A stretch of 32,054 bases of DNA from Oscillospiraceae bacterium (GTDB taxonomy: Bacteria > Bacillota > Clostridia > Oscillospirales > Ruminococcaceae): NCBI GenBank assembly GCA_902772105.1, contig CACXZI010000021.1:1-32054 (forward strand), read 5' to 3'. This document shows, one piece after another, positions 1 through 7,330 of the stretch; the stretch's first letter is position 1, and each line of letters opens with the position of its first letter. The notes beneath the pieces are model-generated. The model was not told the DNA's origin. It made no database searches and worked only from the letters and a program-made list of their open reading frames with translations. The position numbers and the translations under genes were made by a program.

Positions 1-28
1 ACCTGGGAAAATTGGTAGATGCCGCCTC
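1..28 (+). rRNA. rrf: 5S rRNA, 3' end only (partial)
   Basis: The first bases (CCTGGGAAAATTGGTAGATG followed by CCGCC) match the conserved 3' arm of clostridial 5S rRNA, where a CCTGGGAAAATAGGTAG-like string closes helices IV and I. A T-rich stretch follows and then a tRNA cluster, the usual order behind an rRNA operon. The rest of the gene lies outside the window, so the identification rests on about 26 bases and on context. Confidence 0.65.
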
Positions 29-62
29 TTTTATTTTTGAGTTTGTTGATGTTTTTGTATCC

Positions 63-138
63 GCGCTATTAGCTCAGTTGGTAGAGCAACTGACTCTTAA
101 TCAGTGGGTCCGGAGTTCGAGTCTCCGATGGCGCACCA
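63..138 (+). tRNA. tRNA-Lys(CTT)
   Basis: Full cloverleaf with encoded CCA. The acceptor GCGCTAT pairs with ATGGCGC, the D-arm and T-arm (GGTCC/TTCGAGT type) are normal, and the 7-nt anticodon loop CTCTTAA gives anticodon CTT. First tRNA behind the 5S end and 5 nt before tRNA-Glu, so probably processed from the rRNA transcript. A CTT isoacceptor reads only AAG, a rare codon at this base composition. Confidence 0.95.
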
Positions 139-143
139 TTTGT

Positions 144-218
144 GGCCCGTTGGTCAAGCGGTTAAGACATCGGCCTCTCACGCCGGTAACACGAGTTCAA
201 CTCTCGTACGGGTCACCA
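144..218 (+). tRNA. tRNA-Glu(CTC)
   Basis: Cloverleaf with encoded CCA. The acceptor GGCCCGT pairs with ACGGGTC, the anticodon loop CTCTCAC gives CTC, and the overall sequence closely follows bacterial tRNA-Glu. It sits 5 nt after tRNA-Lys and is probably cotranscribed with it. Confidence 0.95.
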
Positions 219-247
219 ATTTCTGTGTATTTTATGGTTTTAGTTTG

Positions 248-276
248 ATTTCTATATTGTTAGAAATTTAGTTTTA
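248..276 (+). terminator. weak AT-rich hairpin after tRNA-Glu
   Basis: ATTTCTA (248-254) and TAGAAAT (261-267) can form a 7-bp stem with a 6-nt loop, followed by a T-rich tail. There is no G+C in the stem apart from one pair, so this is only a possible end of the rRNA-tRNA transcript. A new promoter follows at 337. Confidence 0.3.
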
Positions 277-336
277 ATTTTTAGAATGCTTGATTTTTGC
301 TTATTTTCTTTATATATCAAAAATTTAAAAAAATGG

Positions 337-365
337 TTGACTTTTAAAATAATTTGTAGTAAAAT
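337..365 (+). promoter_or_regulatory. sigma-A promoter before tRNA-Met
   Basis: TTGACT (337-342), a 17-bp spacer and TAAAAT (360-365). It lies about 95 bp upstream of the CAT-anticodon tRNA and can give the downstream tRNA block its own transcription start. Confidence 0.6.
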
Positions 366-460
366 CCTTTTGTAGTAATTTTTTCAGATTTTTGTTTTTA
401 TTTTTTGCTATTGGTACTTTGAAATTTTTCTTTTAAAATTATATTTTTATTTAATCATTT

Positions 461-537
461 GGGCCTTTAGCTCAGTTGGTTAGAGCAACCGGCTCATAAC
501 CGGTTGGTCCGGGGTTCGAGTCCCTGAAGGCCCACCA
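461..537 (+). tRNA. tRNA with CAT anticodon (elongator Met or Ile2)
   Basis: Cloverleaf with encoded CCA. The acceptor GGGCCTT pairs with AAGGCCC and the anticodon loop is CTCATAA. It is not an initiator: the acceptor starts with a paired G-C, and the three G-C pairs at the base of the anticodon stem are absent. Elongator Met and lysidine-modified Ile2 tRNAs both carry CAT, and I cannot separate them by eye. Confidence 0.9.
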
Positions 538-649
538 AATTTAGTTTTTTTGTATGTGAATGTGCGCATTATGTGTTTTTTGATTTTTGAAATTTTAATA
601 TTTTAGTTTTGTAACTATCATCTAAACATTGTGGTTTTTATATAATATT

Positions 650-723
650 AGGGGTATAGTTTAGTGGTAGAACATCGGTCTCCAAAACCGAATGTGAGGG
701 TTCGATTCCTTCTACCCCTGCCA
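650..723 (+). tRNA. tRNA-Trp(CCA)
   Basis: Cloverleaf with encoded CCA and discriminator G. The acceptor AGGGGTA pairs with TACCCCT and the anticodon loop CTCCAAA gives CCA. A CCA anticodon (not TCA), together with in-frame TGA ends of neighbouring genes, shows that TGA is a stop here. Confidence 0.95.
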
Positions 724-727
724 TATT

Positions 728-803
728 GCTGTTATGGCTCAGTAGGTAGAGCACATCCATGGTAAGGATGAGGTCGTCGGTTCGATCCCGACTAACAGCT
801 CCA
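728..803 (+). tRNA. tRNA-Thr(GGT)
   Basis: Cloverleaf with encoded CCA. The acceptor GCTGTTA pairs with TAACAGC and the anticodon loop ATGGTAA gives GGT. It begins 4 nt after tRNA-Trp and is probably in the same precursor. Confidence 0.95.
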
Positions 804-807
804 TTTT

Positions 808-900
808 GGGGACGTACTCAAGTGGTTATAAGAGGCTGCACTCGAAATGCAGTAGGCTACATTTTGTGGTGCGAGAGTTCGAATCCCTCCGTCCCCGCCA
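808..900 (+). tRNA. tRNA-Ser(CGA)
   Basis: Class II tRNA of 93 nt with a long variable arm, discriminator G and encoded CCA. The acceptor GGGGACG pairs with CGTCCCC and the anticodon loop CTCGAAA gives CGA. It is the last gene of the tRNA cluster; decayed rRNA sequence follows downstream. Confidence 0.93.
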
Positions 901-1129
901 CATTTGGTTATTTGATATGTTTTTGAATTATTTTATCAAAGTTTTAATATTGTTATTGTTTATTTAGCGATTGTTTAAATTTTAGGATTTTTTGTGGTAT
1001 TTTTGTTAAGATTTTGTTATATTAATATGTGATATAAGAGTTATTGGATTATGTAAAGTTAGTTTTGTTCTGATGTAATTTTTTGTATTAATTTTAAAAA
1101 TATTTATTTTATGAGTAATATTTTTCCTA

Positions 1130-1625
1130 ATTTTGTTCATAATTTTACATTATTTATATGGGAATTATATTGTTTGATGAATTGGTGTTACTTTGGATGT
1201 AAATTGATTGATTTTACCTGAGAAATTGCATTAGCGAAGAAATAATGTGGATTTTTTTTTGATTTATCGCGTTTTAGGAACATATTCGGTGACGAGGGTT
1301 TTTATTGTTTGCTAATCAGAGTGGTATGTAAGCTTGGTGTAATATAGTTTGATCTTTATTTGTTGTCTCTTTTAGATATTTTAAAGGAGATATTCCTGGT
1401 TTGAGAAAAAACTGGGATGGACGTGTATTTGGTGCACACAGTTGATATCGGTAGAATATACGGGTAGCTGTTTGTAAAACAGATAAAAAGTATCTAAGTG
1501 TTAAGGCAAATTTAAGAATAATAACATATAATTCTCTTCTTAGGAAAGATCTTTTATAGATCATTAGATTGATAGATTTATAAGTGTTTAGAGTTAATTG
1601 ATTAGGTGGATTAATCTTTGTTTTC
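1130..1625 (+). pseudogene. decayed 3' part of a 23S rRNA gene
   Basis: Read on the plus strand, the stretch follows the end of bacterial 23S rRNA in order. 1155-1190 resembles the ATGGAAGGGCCATCGCTCAA region. 1265-1300 matches GGCTCGTCGCATCC..GGTCCCAAGGG. 1308-1345 matches GTTCGCC..AAAGTGGTACGCGAGCTGGG. 1374-1420 matches TAGGATATTTGAGAGGAG..ACCGGGATGGAC. 1464-1506 matches GGGTAGCT..GATAA..GCATCTAAGTGTGAAG. 1545-1622 matches AAGATC..GGTTGATAGG..TAATCGATCGAGGGCTTG. Small deletions are spread throughout, and the sarcin-ricin loop, invariant in working ribosomes, is changed (about 1398-1412). It is therefore not functional. The 5' limit is unclear; weaker similarity may reach back to about 1020. 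I compared against remembered consensus, not a computed alignment. Confidence 0.8.
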
Positions 1626-1646
1626 TTGATTTTGTTTATTTACATA

Positions 1647-1720
1647 GAAAATATAGGGATCATATATTTTTTGGATATAGTAGATAATTTAGTTTAAGAT
1701 TGAACTATAATAAAAAATTA
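1647..1720 (+). pseudogene. possible decayed 5S rRNA
   Basis: About 25 bp after the 23S remnant, the string from 1657 to 1696 keeps the spacing of the 5S rRNA core: GGATCA for GGTCACACC, GATATAGTAGATA for CATACCGAACACA, then AGTTTAAG for AGTTAAGC. Position and order are right for a 5S, but the match is weak in such AT-rich DNA. Confidence 0.3.
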
Positions 1721-1879
1721 AATTTATTTTATATTCGATTAATTTTTTATATTTTTAAATTAAATTTTTAGTTTGAATAAAATTTATAGAAAAATATTCT
1801 TTTTTATATTATTTTGTTGTACAATGTAAAAGTTATCATTGGAAAATTTTAACAAAATAATTGTGGGGTTGCGTTTGCT

Positions 1880-2746
1880 GTGTATGAAATCAAGAAAAGT
1901 TTTTTAAAATATCCGGTTATATTTTCTTTAATATTTAATAGCTTTTTTATTTTTTTAAGTTATATTTTATCATATATTGTTAGAAATTCTTTGTCAGGCG
2001 TTTGGGGGTTGTTTTTTGGTGAGTTACCTAAATTAATAATGGTTTTAGTTTTTATGTCTATTTTAAAGTTAGATTTTTTATTTACTATAAATTTAAAAAT
2101 GTCAGCTGAAGTTAAGAAAATAGTTATAGTTTTGTTTATTACCTTATTTTTTCTGTTAGCATTTGAATTTTTTTATGTTGTATCTAATGGTGAGAAATTT
2201 AGAAATATTCTCTATATTTTTATATTTGTTGCTGCTAAATTTTTTGATGTTTCAAGTGAAGATTTACTACGTAGAGGAATTATTAATAATTTTATAGGCT
2301 GTAAATTTGCTAAGAATAATTTTGGTGTTTTAAAAACTTTGGTTTTAAGTGGTTTAATATTTGGGTTTTTAAATATTTTCCATATTTTTAATAGTTTTTC
2401 AAAGATAGAAAATGTTTTATTCTATTGTTTTGGAGTTTTTTTAAATGGAATGTTTTTTTCGGTTATCTATTTAAGGACCGGCTCTATCTATATTTCTGTT
2501 ATTTTTAATTTTATTTTAAGAATATTTTGTGATTTCAATTCAGTTTTTTTAGATAGGAATATTTCGGAAGTTTTTAAAGAACTAACAAGTAAATTTGGTT
2601 GTTTTTCTAATATATTTTCTAATTTCATTTCAGCAATTTTTCATTGTTTGTTTATTTTTATTTTGATTTTTATATTTCTTAGAAAAAATGGTTACAACGA
2701 GATAATTGAAAATCAAAAGTGTATCAGAGATAATTTGAAGGTATAA
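1880..2746 (+). CDS. CPBP-family intramembrane protease homologue, third motif lost
   Basis: A 288-aa very hydrophobic protein with about seven to eight predicted membrane segments. Motif 1 of the CPBP (Rce1/Abi) family is recognisable as E127-D128-x3-R132-G133. A second-motif match is HIFN, with H168 and N171. The third motif, normally HxxxN/D after the YLRTGS turn (198-202), reads N210 and R214, so the last catalytic His and Asn/Asp appear replaced. Family members cleave prenylated or signal-like peptides in the membrane, or serve in bacteriocin immunity; this copy may be inactive or divergent. The start is GTG, with TGTGGGG (1862-1868) as a plausible ribosome binding site. It stands alone between the rRNA remnant and guaB, and codon use is as AT-rich as its surroundings. 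Confidence 0.6.
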   Translation: MYEIKKSFLKYPVIFSLIFNSFFIFLSYILSYIVRNSLSGVWGLFFGELPKLIMVLVFMSILKLDFLFTINLKMSAEVKKIVIVLFITLFFLLAFEFFYVVSNGEKFRNILYIFIFVAAKFFDVSSEDLLRRGIINNFIGCKFAKNNFGVLKTLVLSGLIFGFLNIFHIFNSFSKIENVLFYCFGVFLNGMFFSVIYLRTGSIYISVIFNFILRIFCDFNSVFLDRNISEVFKELTSKFGCFSNIFSNFISAIFHCLFIFILIFIFLRKNGYNEIIENQKCIRDNLKV

Positions 2747-2755
2747 ATTTTGTGT

Positions 2756-2804
2756 ATTAGTAATTTTTTATATACTACTTTTTTTAGTGTTTACTAATTT
2801 TTTT
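2756..2804 (+). terminator. probable terminator after the CPBP gene
   Basis: ATTAGTAA (2756-2763) pairs perfectly with TTACTAAT (2791-2798), with a long T-rich loop, and is followed by a run of seven Ts. The stem is AT-rich, so the strength is uncertain, but the position just after the stop codon fits. Confidence 0.45.
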
Positions 2805-3154
2805 AATAATTATAAAGTATTTTTTGATTTATAATGATAAAATTTAATTTAAATTAAAAATTATTAAAATTTTTTGATATTTGAATTATACTAAAATAAT
2901 ATTTTTAAATTTAATCATACCATAAAAATTGTTATGTTTATTTATTGTTTTTTTGAATTATTTAACAATATCTTTTTTATTATTACTCAAACTATTAATG
3001 AATTGATTTTAAAAGTGTTTTAATTTTAACACATACTCCTCCTGATAACTATAAAATATTTTCTAATTCATATCAATAAACATTACTATTATGAATTAGT
3101 TTTTTAACATTTATTATCTTATAAGTTTTTTATAAAAATTTTTATTATATAAAA
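2805..3154. other. gene-free AT-rich spacer with one inverted repeat
   Basis: No ORF with a ribosome binding site is visible. CTAATTCATA (3063-3072) and TATGAATTAG (3090-3099) form a perfect 10-bp inverted repeat about 55 bp beyond the guaB stop, on the side where its terminator should be. It has no T-run on the minus strand, so it may be a 3'-end stabilising hairpin or a weak terminator. Confidence 0.4.
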
Positions 3155-4663
3155 TTAATTTTCCTGTTGATTGGAATTTATGTTTTTGTTTTTTAAAATA
3201 ACATCATGAGCCCCACCTTCAATTATTGAAGTTGAAGAAACAACTGTTAATGCTGCATTTTCTTGAAAAGTTTTAATATCTAAAAATCCGCAGTTACACA
3301 TTGTGGATTTTATTTTATGTATTGTTTGCGCCACGTTGTTGTTTAAACTGCCTGCATATGGAACATATGAGTCAACCCCTTCTTCAAAGGTTAGTTTTCC
3401 TGTTTCATATCTTTGCCAGTTTTTTGCTCTGTTTGAACCTTCTCCCCAATATTCTTTCATATAGTTTCCGTTAATTGTAACTTTGTTTGAAGGGCTTTCG
3501 TTAAATCTTGCAAAATATCTACCAAGCATAACAAAATCAGCTCCCATAGCAAGAGATAGTGTTATGTGGTAGTCTTGAACTATTCCTCCATCAGAACAAA
3601 TTGGGATATATATTCCTGTTTTTTTGAAATATTCATTTCTTTTTTCTGCAACTTCTATTAAAGCAGAAGCTTGGCCTCTTCCTATTCCTTTTGTTTCTCT
3701 TGTTATGCATATAGATCCACCACCAATTCCAACCTTAACAAAATCTGCACCACAATTTGCTAAAAATTCAAACCCTTGAGCGCTAACAACATTTCCAGCT
3801 CCTATTTTTACTGTATCACCATAGTTTTTTCTAACAAAATCTATTGTGTCTTTTTGCCATTCTGTGAACCCTTCTGAAGAATCTATACACAAAATATCCG
3901 CTCCTGCTTCAACTAAAGCAGGGATTCTTTCTTTATAGTCATGAGTGTTAACTCCAGCTCCCACAACATATCTTTTAGAACTATCTAAGAGTTCGTTTGG
4001 GTTTTTTTTGTGAGAGTCGTAGTCTTTTCTAAAAACAAAATAACAAAGGTTTTGGTTTTCGTCTATTATTGGGAGTGAATTTAATCTATGTTCCCATAAA
4101 ACATCGTTTGCTTCTGATAGAGTTATTCCTTTTTTGCAACTTACTATTTTTTCAAAAGGTGTCATGAATTCTTCAACTTTTGTTGAAAGAGGCATCCTGC
4201 TTAATCTATAATCTCTTTTTGTTACTATTCCTAAAAGTTTTCCATTTGGCTTTTTGTTGTGTGTAACTGCCATTGTTGAATGAGATGTTGCTTTTTTTAG
4301 ATTTATTACGTCTTCTAAAGTTGAATCTAATGAAAGATTGCTGTCGCTTGTTACAAACCCCGCTTTAAAATTTTTAACCTTTGAAACCATTTCAGCTTCT
4401 TTTTCAATTGGTTGAGAGCAATAAATAAAAGACATTCCGCCTTCACGTGCTAAAGCAATAGCAAGATTATCGTCAGAAACAGCCTGCATTATTGCAGAGA
4501 CTAGTGGAATATTTAAACAAATTGAAGGGTTTTCTCCTTTTTTAAATTTTGTTATAGGAGTTTTTAAAGAAACATTTTCAGGAATACATTCTTTTGAAGA
4601 ATAGCCCGGAATTAATAGATATTCACTAAATGTTCTTGAAGGATCTTTATAGAAAAAAGCCAT
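3155..4663 (-). CDS. guaB: IMP dehydrogenase
   Basis: A 502-aa enzyme converting IMP to XMP with NAD+, the committed step of guanine nucleotide synthesis. The N-terminus ([17 protein letters not shown]) and SAIMQAVSD are typical of the eukaryote-like clostridial IMPDH branch. Two CBS domains follow at about residues 110-225. The catalytic loop is [12 protein letters not shown], whose Cys forms the thioimidate. The SDGGI phosphate site, the GRYFARF segment and the flap with AKNWQRYE complete the barrel. An ATG eight codons upstream is in frame, but the ATG at 4663 has AGAGG (4672-4676) at proper distance and matches the family start. A strong promoter lies just upstream. Alone on its strand, with no guaA beside it. 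Confidence 0.95.
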   Translation of the reverse strand: MAFFYKDPSRTFSEYLLIPGYSSKECIPENVSLKTPITKFKKGENPSICLNIPLVSAIMQAVSDDNLAIALAREGGMSFIYCSQPIEKEAEMVSKVKNFKAGFVTSDSNLSLDSTLEDVINLKKATSHSTMAVTHNKKPNGKLLGIVTKRDYRLSRMPLSTKVEEFMTPFEKIVSCKKGITLSEANDVLWEHRLNSLPIIDENQNLCYFVFRKDYDSHKKNPNELLDSSKRYVVGAGVNTHDYKERIPALVEAGADILCIDSSEGFTEWQKDTIDFVRKNYGDTVKIGAGNVVSAQGFEFLANCGADFVKVGIGGGSICITRETKGIGRGQASALIEVAEKRNEYFKKTGIYIPICSDGGIVQDYHITLSLAMGADFVMLGRYFARFNESPSNKVTINGNYMKEYWGEGSNRAKNWQRYETGKLTFEEGVDSYVPYAGSLNNNVAQTIHKIKSTMCNCGFLDIKTFQENAALTVVSSTSIIEGGAHDVILKNKNINSNQQEN

Positions 4664-4710
4664 TTTTAATACCTCTTTTAAAGTCATTTAAAATTTAACA
4701 TTTTGCTGTA

Positions 4711-4739
4711 ATTATATTATTTTATTTTTAATATGTCAA
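4711..4739 (-). promoter_or_regulatory. sigma-A promoter of guaB
   Basis: On the minus strand TTGACA (4734-4739), a 17-bp spacer and TATAAT (4711-4716), both perfect consensus. Transcription would start near 4704, giving a short leader of about 40 nt before guaB. No purine (G-box) riboswitch is seen in that leader. Confidence 0.8.
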
Positions 4740-4797
4740 ATAAATTAATTAAAAATTAGATTTAAATAAAATTTTGATGTATAATATACTAAAATAT

Positions 4798-5033
4798 TTT
4801 TAAACAAATTAAAGAGTTTAAAGAAACAGGAAAAATTTTAAAAGAACCAACTGAAAAAGAAATTTTAGAAATTATGCTAAAACATATAAAAAAGCTTTTT
4901 GAATTGGAAGGAGAGGTTGTTGGGGCAAGAAAAGCAAGATCAGCAGCTATTAGATATTTTGGTGGATTTAAAAATGCAGCAAAAAGATGATGTTTTAGAA
5001 TTGGTTTCTTTTGTTAAAAAACAAATATGTTGA
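4798..5033 (+). pseudogene. duplicated 3' end of dus, upstream of the intact gene
   Basis: 4798-4990 is nearly base-for-base the same as 5757-5949 inside the following dus gene; by eye I find a single mismatch (G at 4895, A in the gene). A 32-bp deletion then removes the equivalent of 5950-5981. The match resumes through the stop codon and the short spacer up to the start of the intact gene. The deletion shifts the frame and there is no start, so this is a truncated, dead copy. A TATAAT (4780-4785) just before it could be the -10 element that now drives dus. Confidence 0.93.
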
Positions 5034-5049
5034 TATGGTGGAGATTAAA

Positions 5050-6024
5050 TTGGAATATATAAAAATAGGGGATGTTAAAATAGAAAAAACAGCGGCACTA
5101 GCTCCAATGGCTTCTGTTGCAGACACAGCATTAAGGTTAATCTGCAAAGAATTTGGAGCAGCGGTTGTTTATTCTGAAATGGTTTCTGTTAAAGGAATTT
5201 GCTACAACAAAGAAAGATCCGAAGGTTTACTTAAAATTAAAGATGAAGAAAGGCCTTTTGCAATTCAAATTTTTGGGGATGACCCTAAATTTTTTGAATT
5301 AGCAATGCCAACAGTTTTAGAAAATAAACCAGATTTAATAGATATAAATATGGGGTGCCCTGTAACTAAAGTTGTTAGAAATAATTCTGGTTCTGCTTTG
5401 ATGAAAAATCCAGAGCTCGCTGAAAAAATTGCTAAAACTGTTGTTTTAAATTCACCTGTTCCTGTAACCGTTAAAATTAGAAAGGGCTTTTATGAAAACG
5501 ATTCTAATGCTGTTTCTTTTGCTAAAATGTTGCAAGATTGTGGAGTTAGTGCAATTTGTGTTCATGGGAGAACAAAAGAGCAGTTGTTTAGAGGAAAATC
5601 TGACTGGGAAATTGTTAAAAAGGTTAAAGAAAATGTTTCTATTCCGGTTATTTTAAGTGGAGATGTTACTTCATTGGAACTACTAGAAAAAGCCTACAAA
5701 ACAACAAATGTTGATTTGGTTATGATAGGGCGGCAAGCTGCAAAAAAGCCATGGATTTTTAAACAAATTAAAGAGTTTAAAGAAACAGGAAAAATTTTAA
5801 AAGAACCAACTGAAAAAGAAATTTTAGAAATTATGCTAAAACATATAAAAAAACTTTTTGAATTGGAAGGAGAGGTTGTTGGGGCAAGAAAAGCAAGATC
5901 AGCAGCTATTAGATATTTTGGTGGATTTAAAAATGCAGCAAAAATTAGAGCTAAATGCTCTTTTATTTCTTCTTTTGACGATGTTTTAGAATTGGTTTCT
6001 TTTGTTAAAAAACAAATATGTTGA
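5050..6024 (+). CDS. dus: tRNA-dihydrouridine synthase (DusB-type)
   Basis: A 324-aa FMN enzyme that reduces uridines of the tRNA D-loop with NADPH. The TIM barrel opens with KIGDVKIEKTAALAPMASVAD. DINMGCPVTKVVRNNSGSALM carries the catalytic Cys103, VCVHGRT-type and NGDV-like (SGDVTS) segments follow, then MIGRQAAKKPWIF. A C-terminal helical domain follows from about residue 240. I choose TTG at 5050: GGTGGAG (5037-5043) lies 6 nt before it and the family normally begins a few residues before KIGD. The in-frame ATGs at 5011 and 5035 lack a ribosome binding site, and the first lies inside the upstream dead copy. The gene is flanked by two truncated copies of itself. Confidence 0.93.
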   Translation: MEYIKIGDVKIEKTAALAPMASVADTALRLICKEFGAAVVYSEMVSVKGICYNKERSEGLLKIKDEERPFAIQIFGDDPKFFELAMPTVLENKPDLIDINMGCPVTKVVRNNSGSALMKNPELAEKIAKTVVLNSPVPVTVKIRKGFYENDSNAVSFAKMLQDCGVSAICVHGRTKEQLFRGKSDWEIVKKVKENVSIPVILSGDVTSLELLEKAYKTTNVDLVMIGRQAAKKPWIFKQIKEFKETGKILKEPTEKEILEIMLKHIKKLFELEGEVVGARKARSAAIRYFGGFKNAAKIRAKCSFISSFDDVLELVSFVKKQIC

Positions 6025-6025
6025 T

Positions 6026-6165
6026 ATGATGAAGATTAATTCTAATATATAAAAATAGGGGATGTTAAAATAGAAAAAACAGCAGCACTAGCTATGGTGG
6101 CATTAGTTTTAGACACAACATTACGGTTAATTTGAAATGGTTTTGGTTAGATGTGTTAATATTAA
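6026..6165 (+). pseudogene. duplicated 5' end of dus, downstream of the intact gene
   Basis: Beginning immediately after the dus stop, the sequence repeats the ribosome binding site region and first codons of dus (about 5035-5150) at an offset of 991 bp. It then has a deletion of about 28 bp and a further match to the GAAATGGTTTCTGTTA region (5179 onward). The start codon TTG has become TCT, the ribosome binding site is weakened, and stop codons interrupt the frame. It is more diverged than the upstream fragment. Confidence 0.88.
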
Positions 6166-6288
6166 AATTTAAAAAAATTTAAAAATTATGTTGAATAAAA
6201 TTTTAAAATGATGTAGAATATAATTTATGTTGCGATTTTTTGTATTTTTGTTATAAAACATCACTTTAGAATTTTGGAGGGAAAAGAA

Positions 6289-7245
6289 ATGGATTCTAAA
6301 TTTAAAAGGAAAAGCGTTGCATTAGTAGGGACCGGAATGGTTGGAATGAGCTACGCTTATTCTATGTTGAATTCGCCTGGAATTTGTGACGAACTTCTTT
6401 TAATAGATATAAATAAAGAAAAAGCAAAAGGGGAGGCGATGGATTTAAATCATAGTTTGGCTTTTTTAAATGGATCGATGAAAATTCACACCGGAGAATA
6501 TAAAGACTGCAAAGATATTGATTTAATAACTATTTGTGCTGGAATTCCAAGAAAACCTGGCGACTCTAGGTTAGATCTTTTAAACAAAAACGTTGAAATT
6601 TTTAAGTCTATTATAGTTCCTATTATGGAGTCTGGTTTTAATGGAACATTTTTGCTTGCAAGTAACCCTGTTGATGTTATGACATATGTTACACAAAAAC
6701 TTTCTGGGCTAGATCCAAAAAAAGTTATTGGTAGTGGAACAGCTTTAGATACTGCAAGACTTAGATATTTGTTGGGAGATTGTTTTAAGGTTAGCCCAAG
6801 AAGCATTCATGCTCATGTTTTTGGTGAACATGGAGATAGTTCTTTTGTTCCTTGGTCTCAAGCGCATATTGGATCTAAACCAATTGAGGATGTTTGCAAA
6901 GAAAACAAAGAATTTCAATCGGTTGATTTAGAAAAAATAGCACAAAATGTTAAGGTTGTTGCTGCTGATGTTATAAAGGCTAAAAAAGCAACCTACTATA
7001 GCATTGGTGTTGTTTTGAAAAGAATTACAAAAGCGATTTTGCATGATGAGAATTGCATTTTAGATATATCTGTTATGCCAAATGGTGCATATGGAAAGAA
7101 TGACTTATATATTGGGCTTCCTGCAATTGTTGGAGGAGATGGAGTTAGCGATATTTTAGAACTTAAACTAAGAGAAGAAGAAAAAGAAAAATTAAAAAAC
7201 ACCTGTGATATCATTGGAGATCTTTGTCATAGTGTTAAACTTTAA
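6289..7245 (+). CDS. L-lactate dehydrogenase-family enzyme, possibly malate-specific
   Basis: A 318-aa NAD-dependent 2-hydroxyacid dehydrogenase of the LDH/MDH superfamily. Visible features are the Rossmann motif GTGMVGM (14-20), NAD-binding D40, substrate-loop R94 in GDSR, N126 in SNPVD, D154 and R157 in LDTARLR, and catalytic H181 in GEHGDS. The overall match (GSGTALDTARLRYLLG, HAHVFGEHGDS, KKATYYSIG) is LDH-like. At the residue that decides substrate, Gln102 in LDH, this protein has Arg88 within AGIPRKPG, as malate dehydrogenases do. Either pyruvate/lactate or oxaloacetate/malate could be the real substrate. GGAGG (6276-6280) sets the start at ATG 6289, not at the TTG five codons upstream. 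A TATAAT (6219-6224) lies upstream without a clear -35. Confidence 0.9.
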   Translation: MDSKFKRKSVALVGTGMVGMSYAYSMLNSPGICDELLLIDINKEKAKGEAMDLNHSLAFLNGSMKIHTGEYKDCKDIDLITICAGIPRKPGDSRLDLLNKNVEIFKSIIVPIMESGFNGTFLLASNPVDVMTYVTQKLSGLDPKKVIGSGTALDTARLRYLLGDCFKVSPRSIHAHVFGEHGDSSFVPWSQAHIGSKPIEDVCKENKEFQSVDLEKIAQNVKVVAADVIKAKKATYYSIGVVLKRITKAILHDENCILDISVMPNGAYGKNDLYIGLPAIVGGDGVSDILELKLREEEKEKLKNTCDIIGDLCHSVKL

Positions 7246-7258
7246 TATGCTAAAAAAT

Positions 7259-7300
7259 AAAGAAACATTAATATTTTAGATGTTTTTGTTTCTTTGTTTT
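7259..7300 (+). terminator. rho-independent terminator after the LDH-type gene
   Basis: AAAGAAACA (7259-7267) pairs perfectly with TGTTTCTTT (7287-7295), followed by GTTTT. It lies 14 bp after the stop codon and before the tRNA-Gly promoter. Confidence 0.55.
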
Positions 7301-7330
7301 ACATAAATTTAAAAATTTTATTTTAATCTA

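Noticed and set aside
12-248. 78-aa ORF on the plus strand
   Set aside because: It runs through tRNA-Lys and tRNA-Glu, so it cannot be a real gene.
641-646. TATAAT as promoter of tRNA-Trp
   Set aside because: It ends 3 bp before the mature tRNA and has no -35 element at the right distance.
1316-1564. 82-aa ORF on the minus strand
   Set aside because: It lies antisense to the 23S ghost, has no ribosome binding site and no recognisable protein features; it is an accidental frame.
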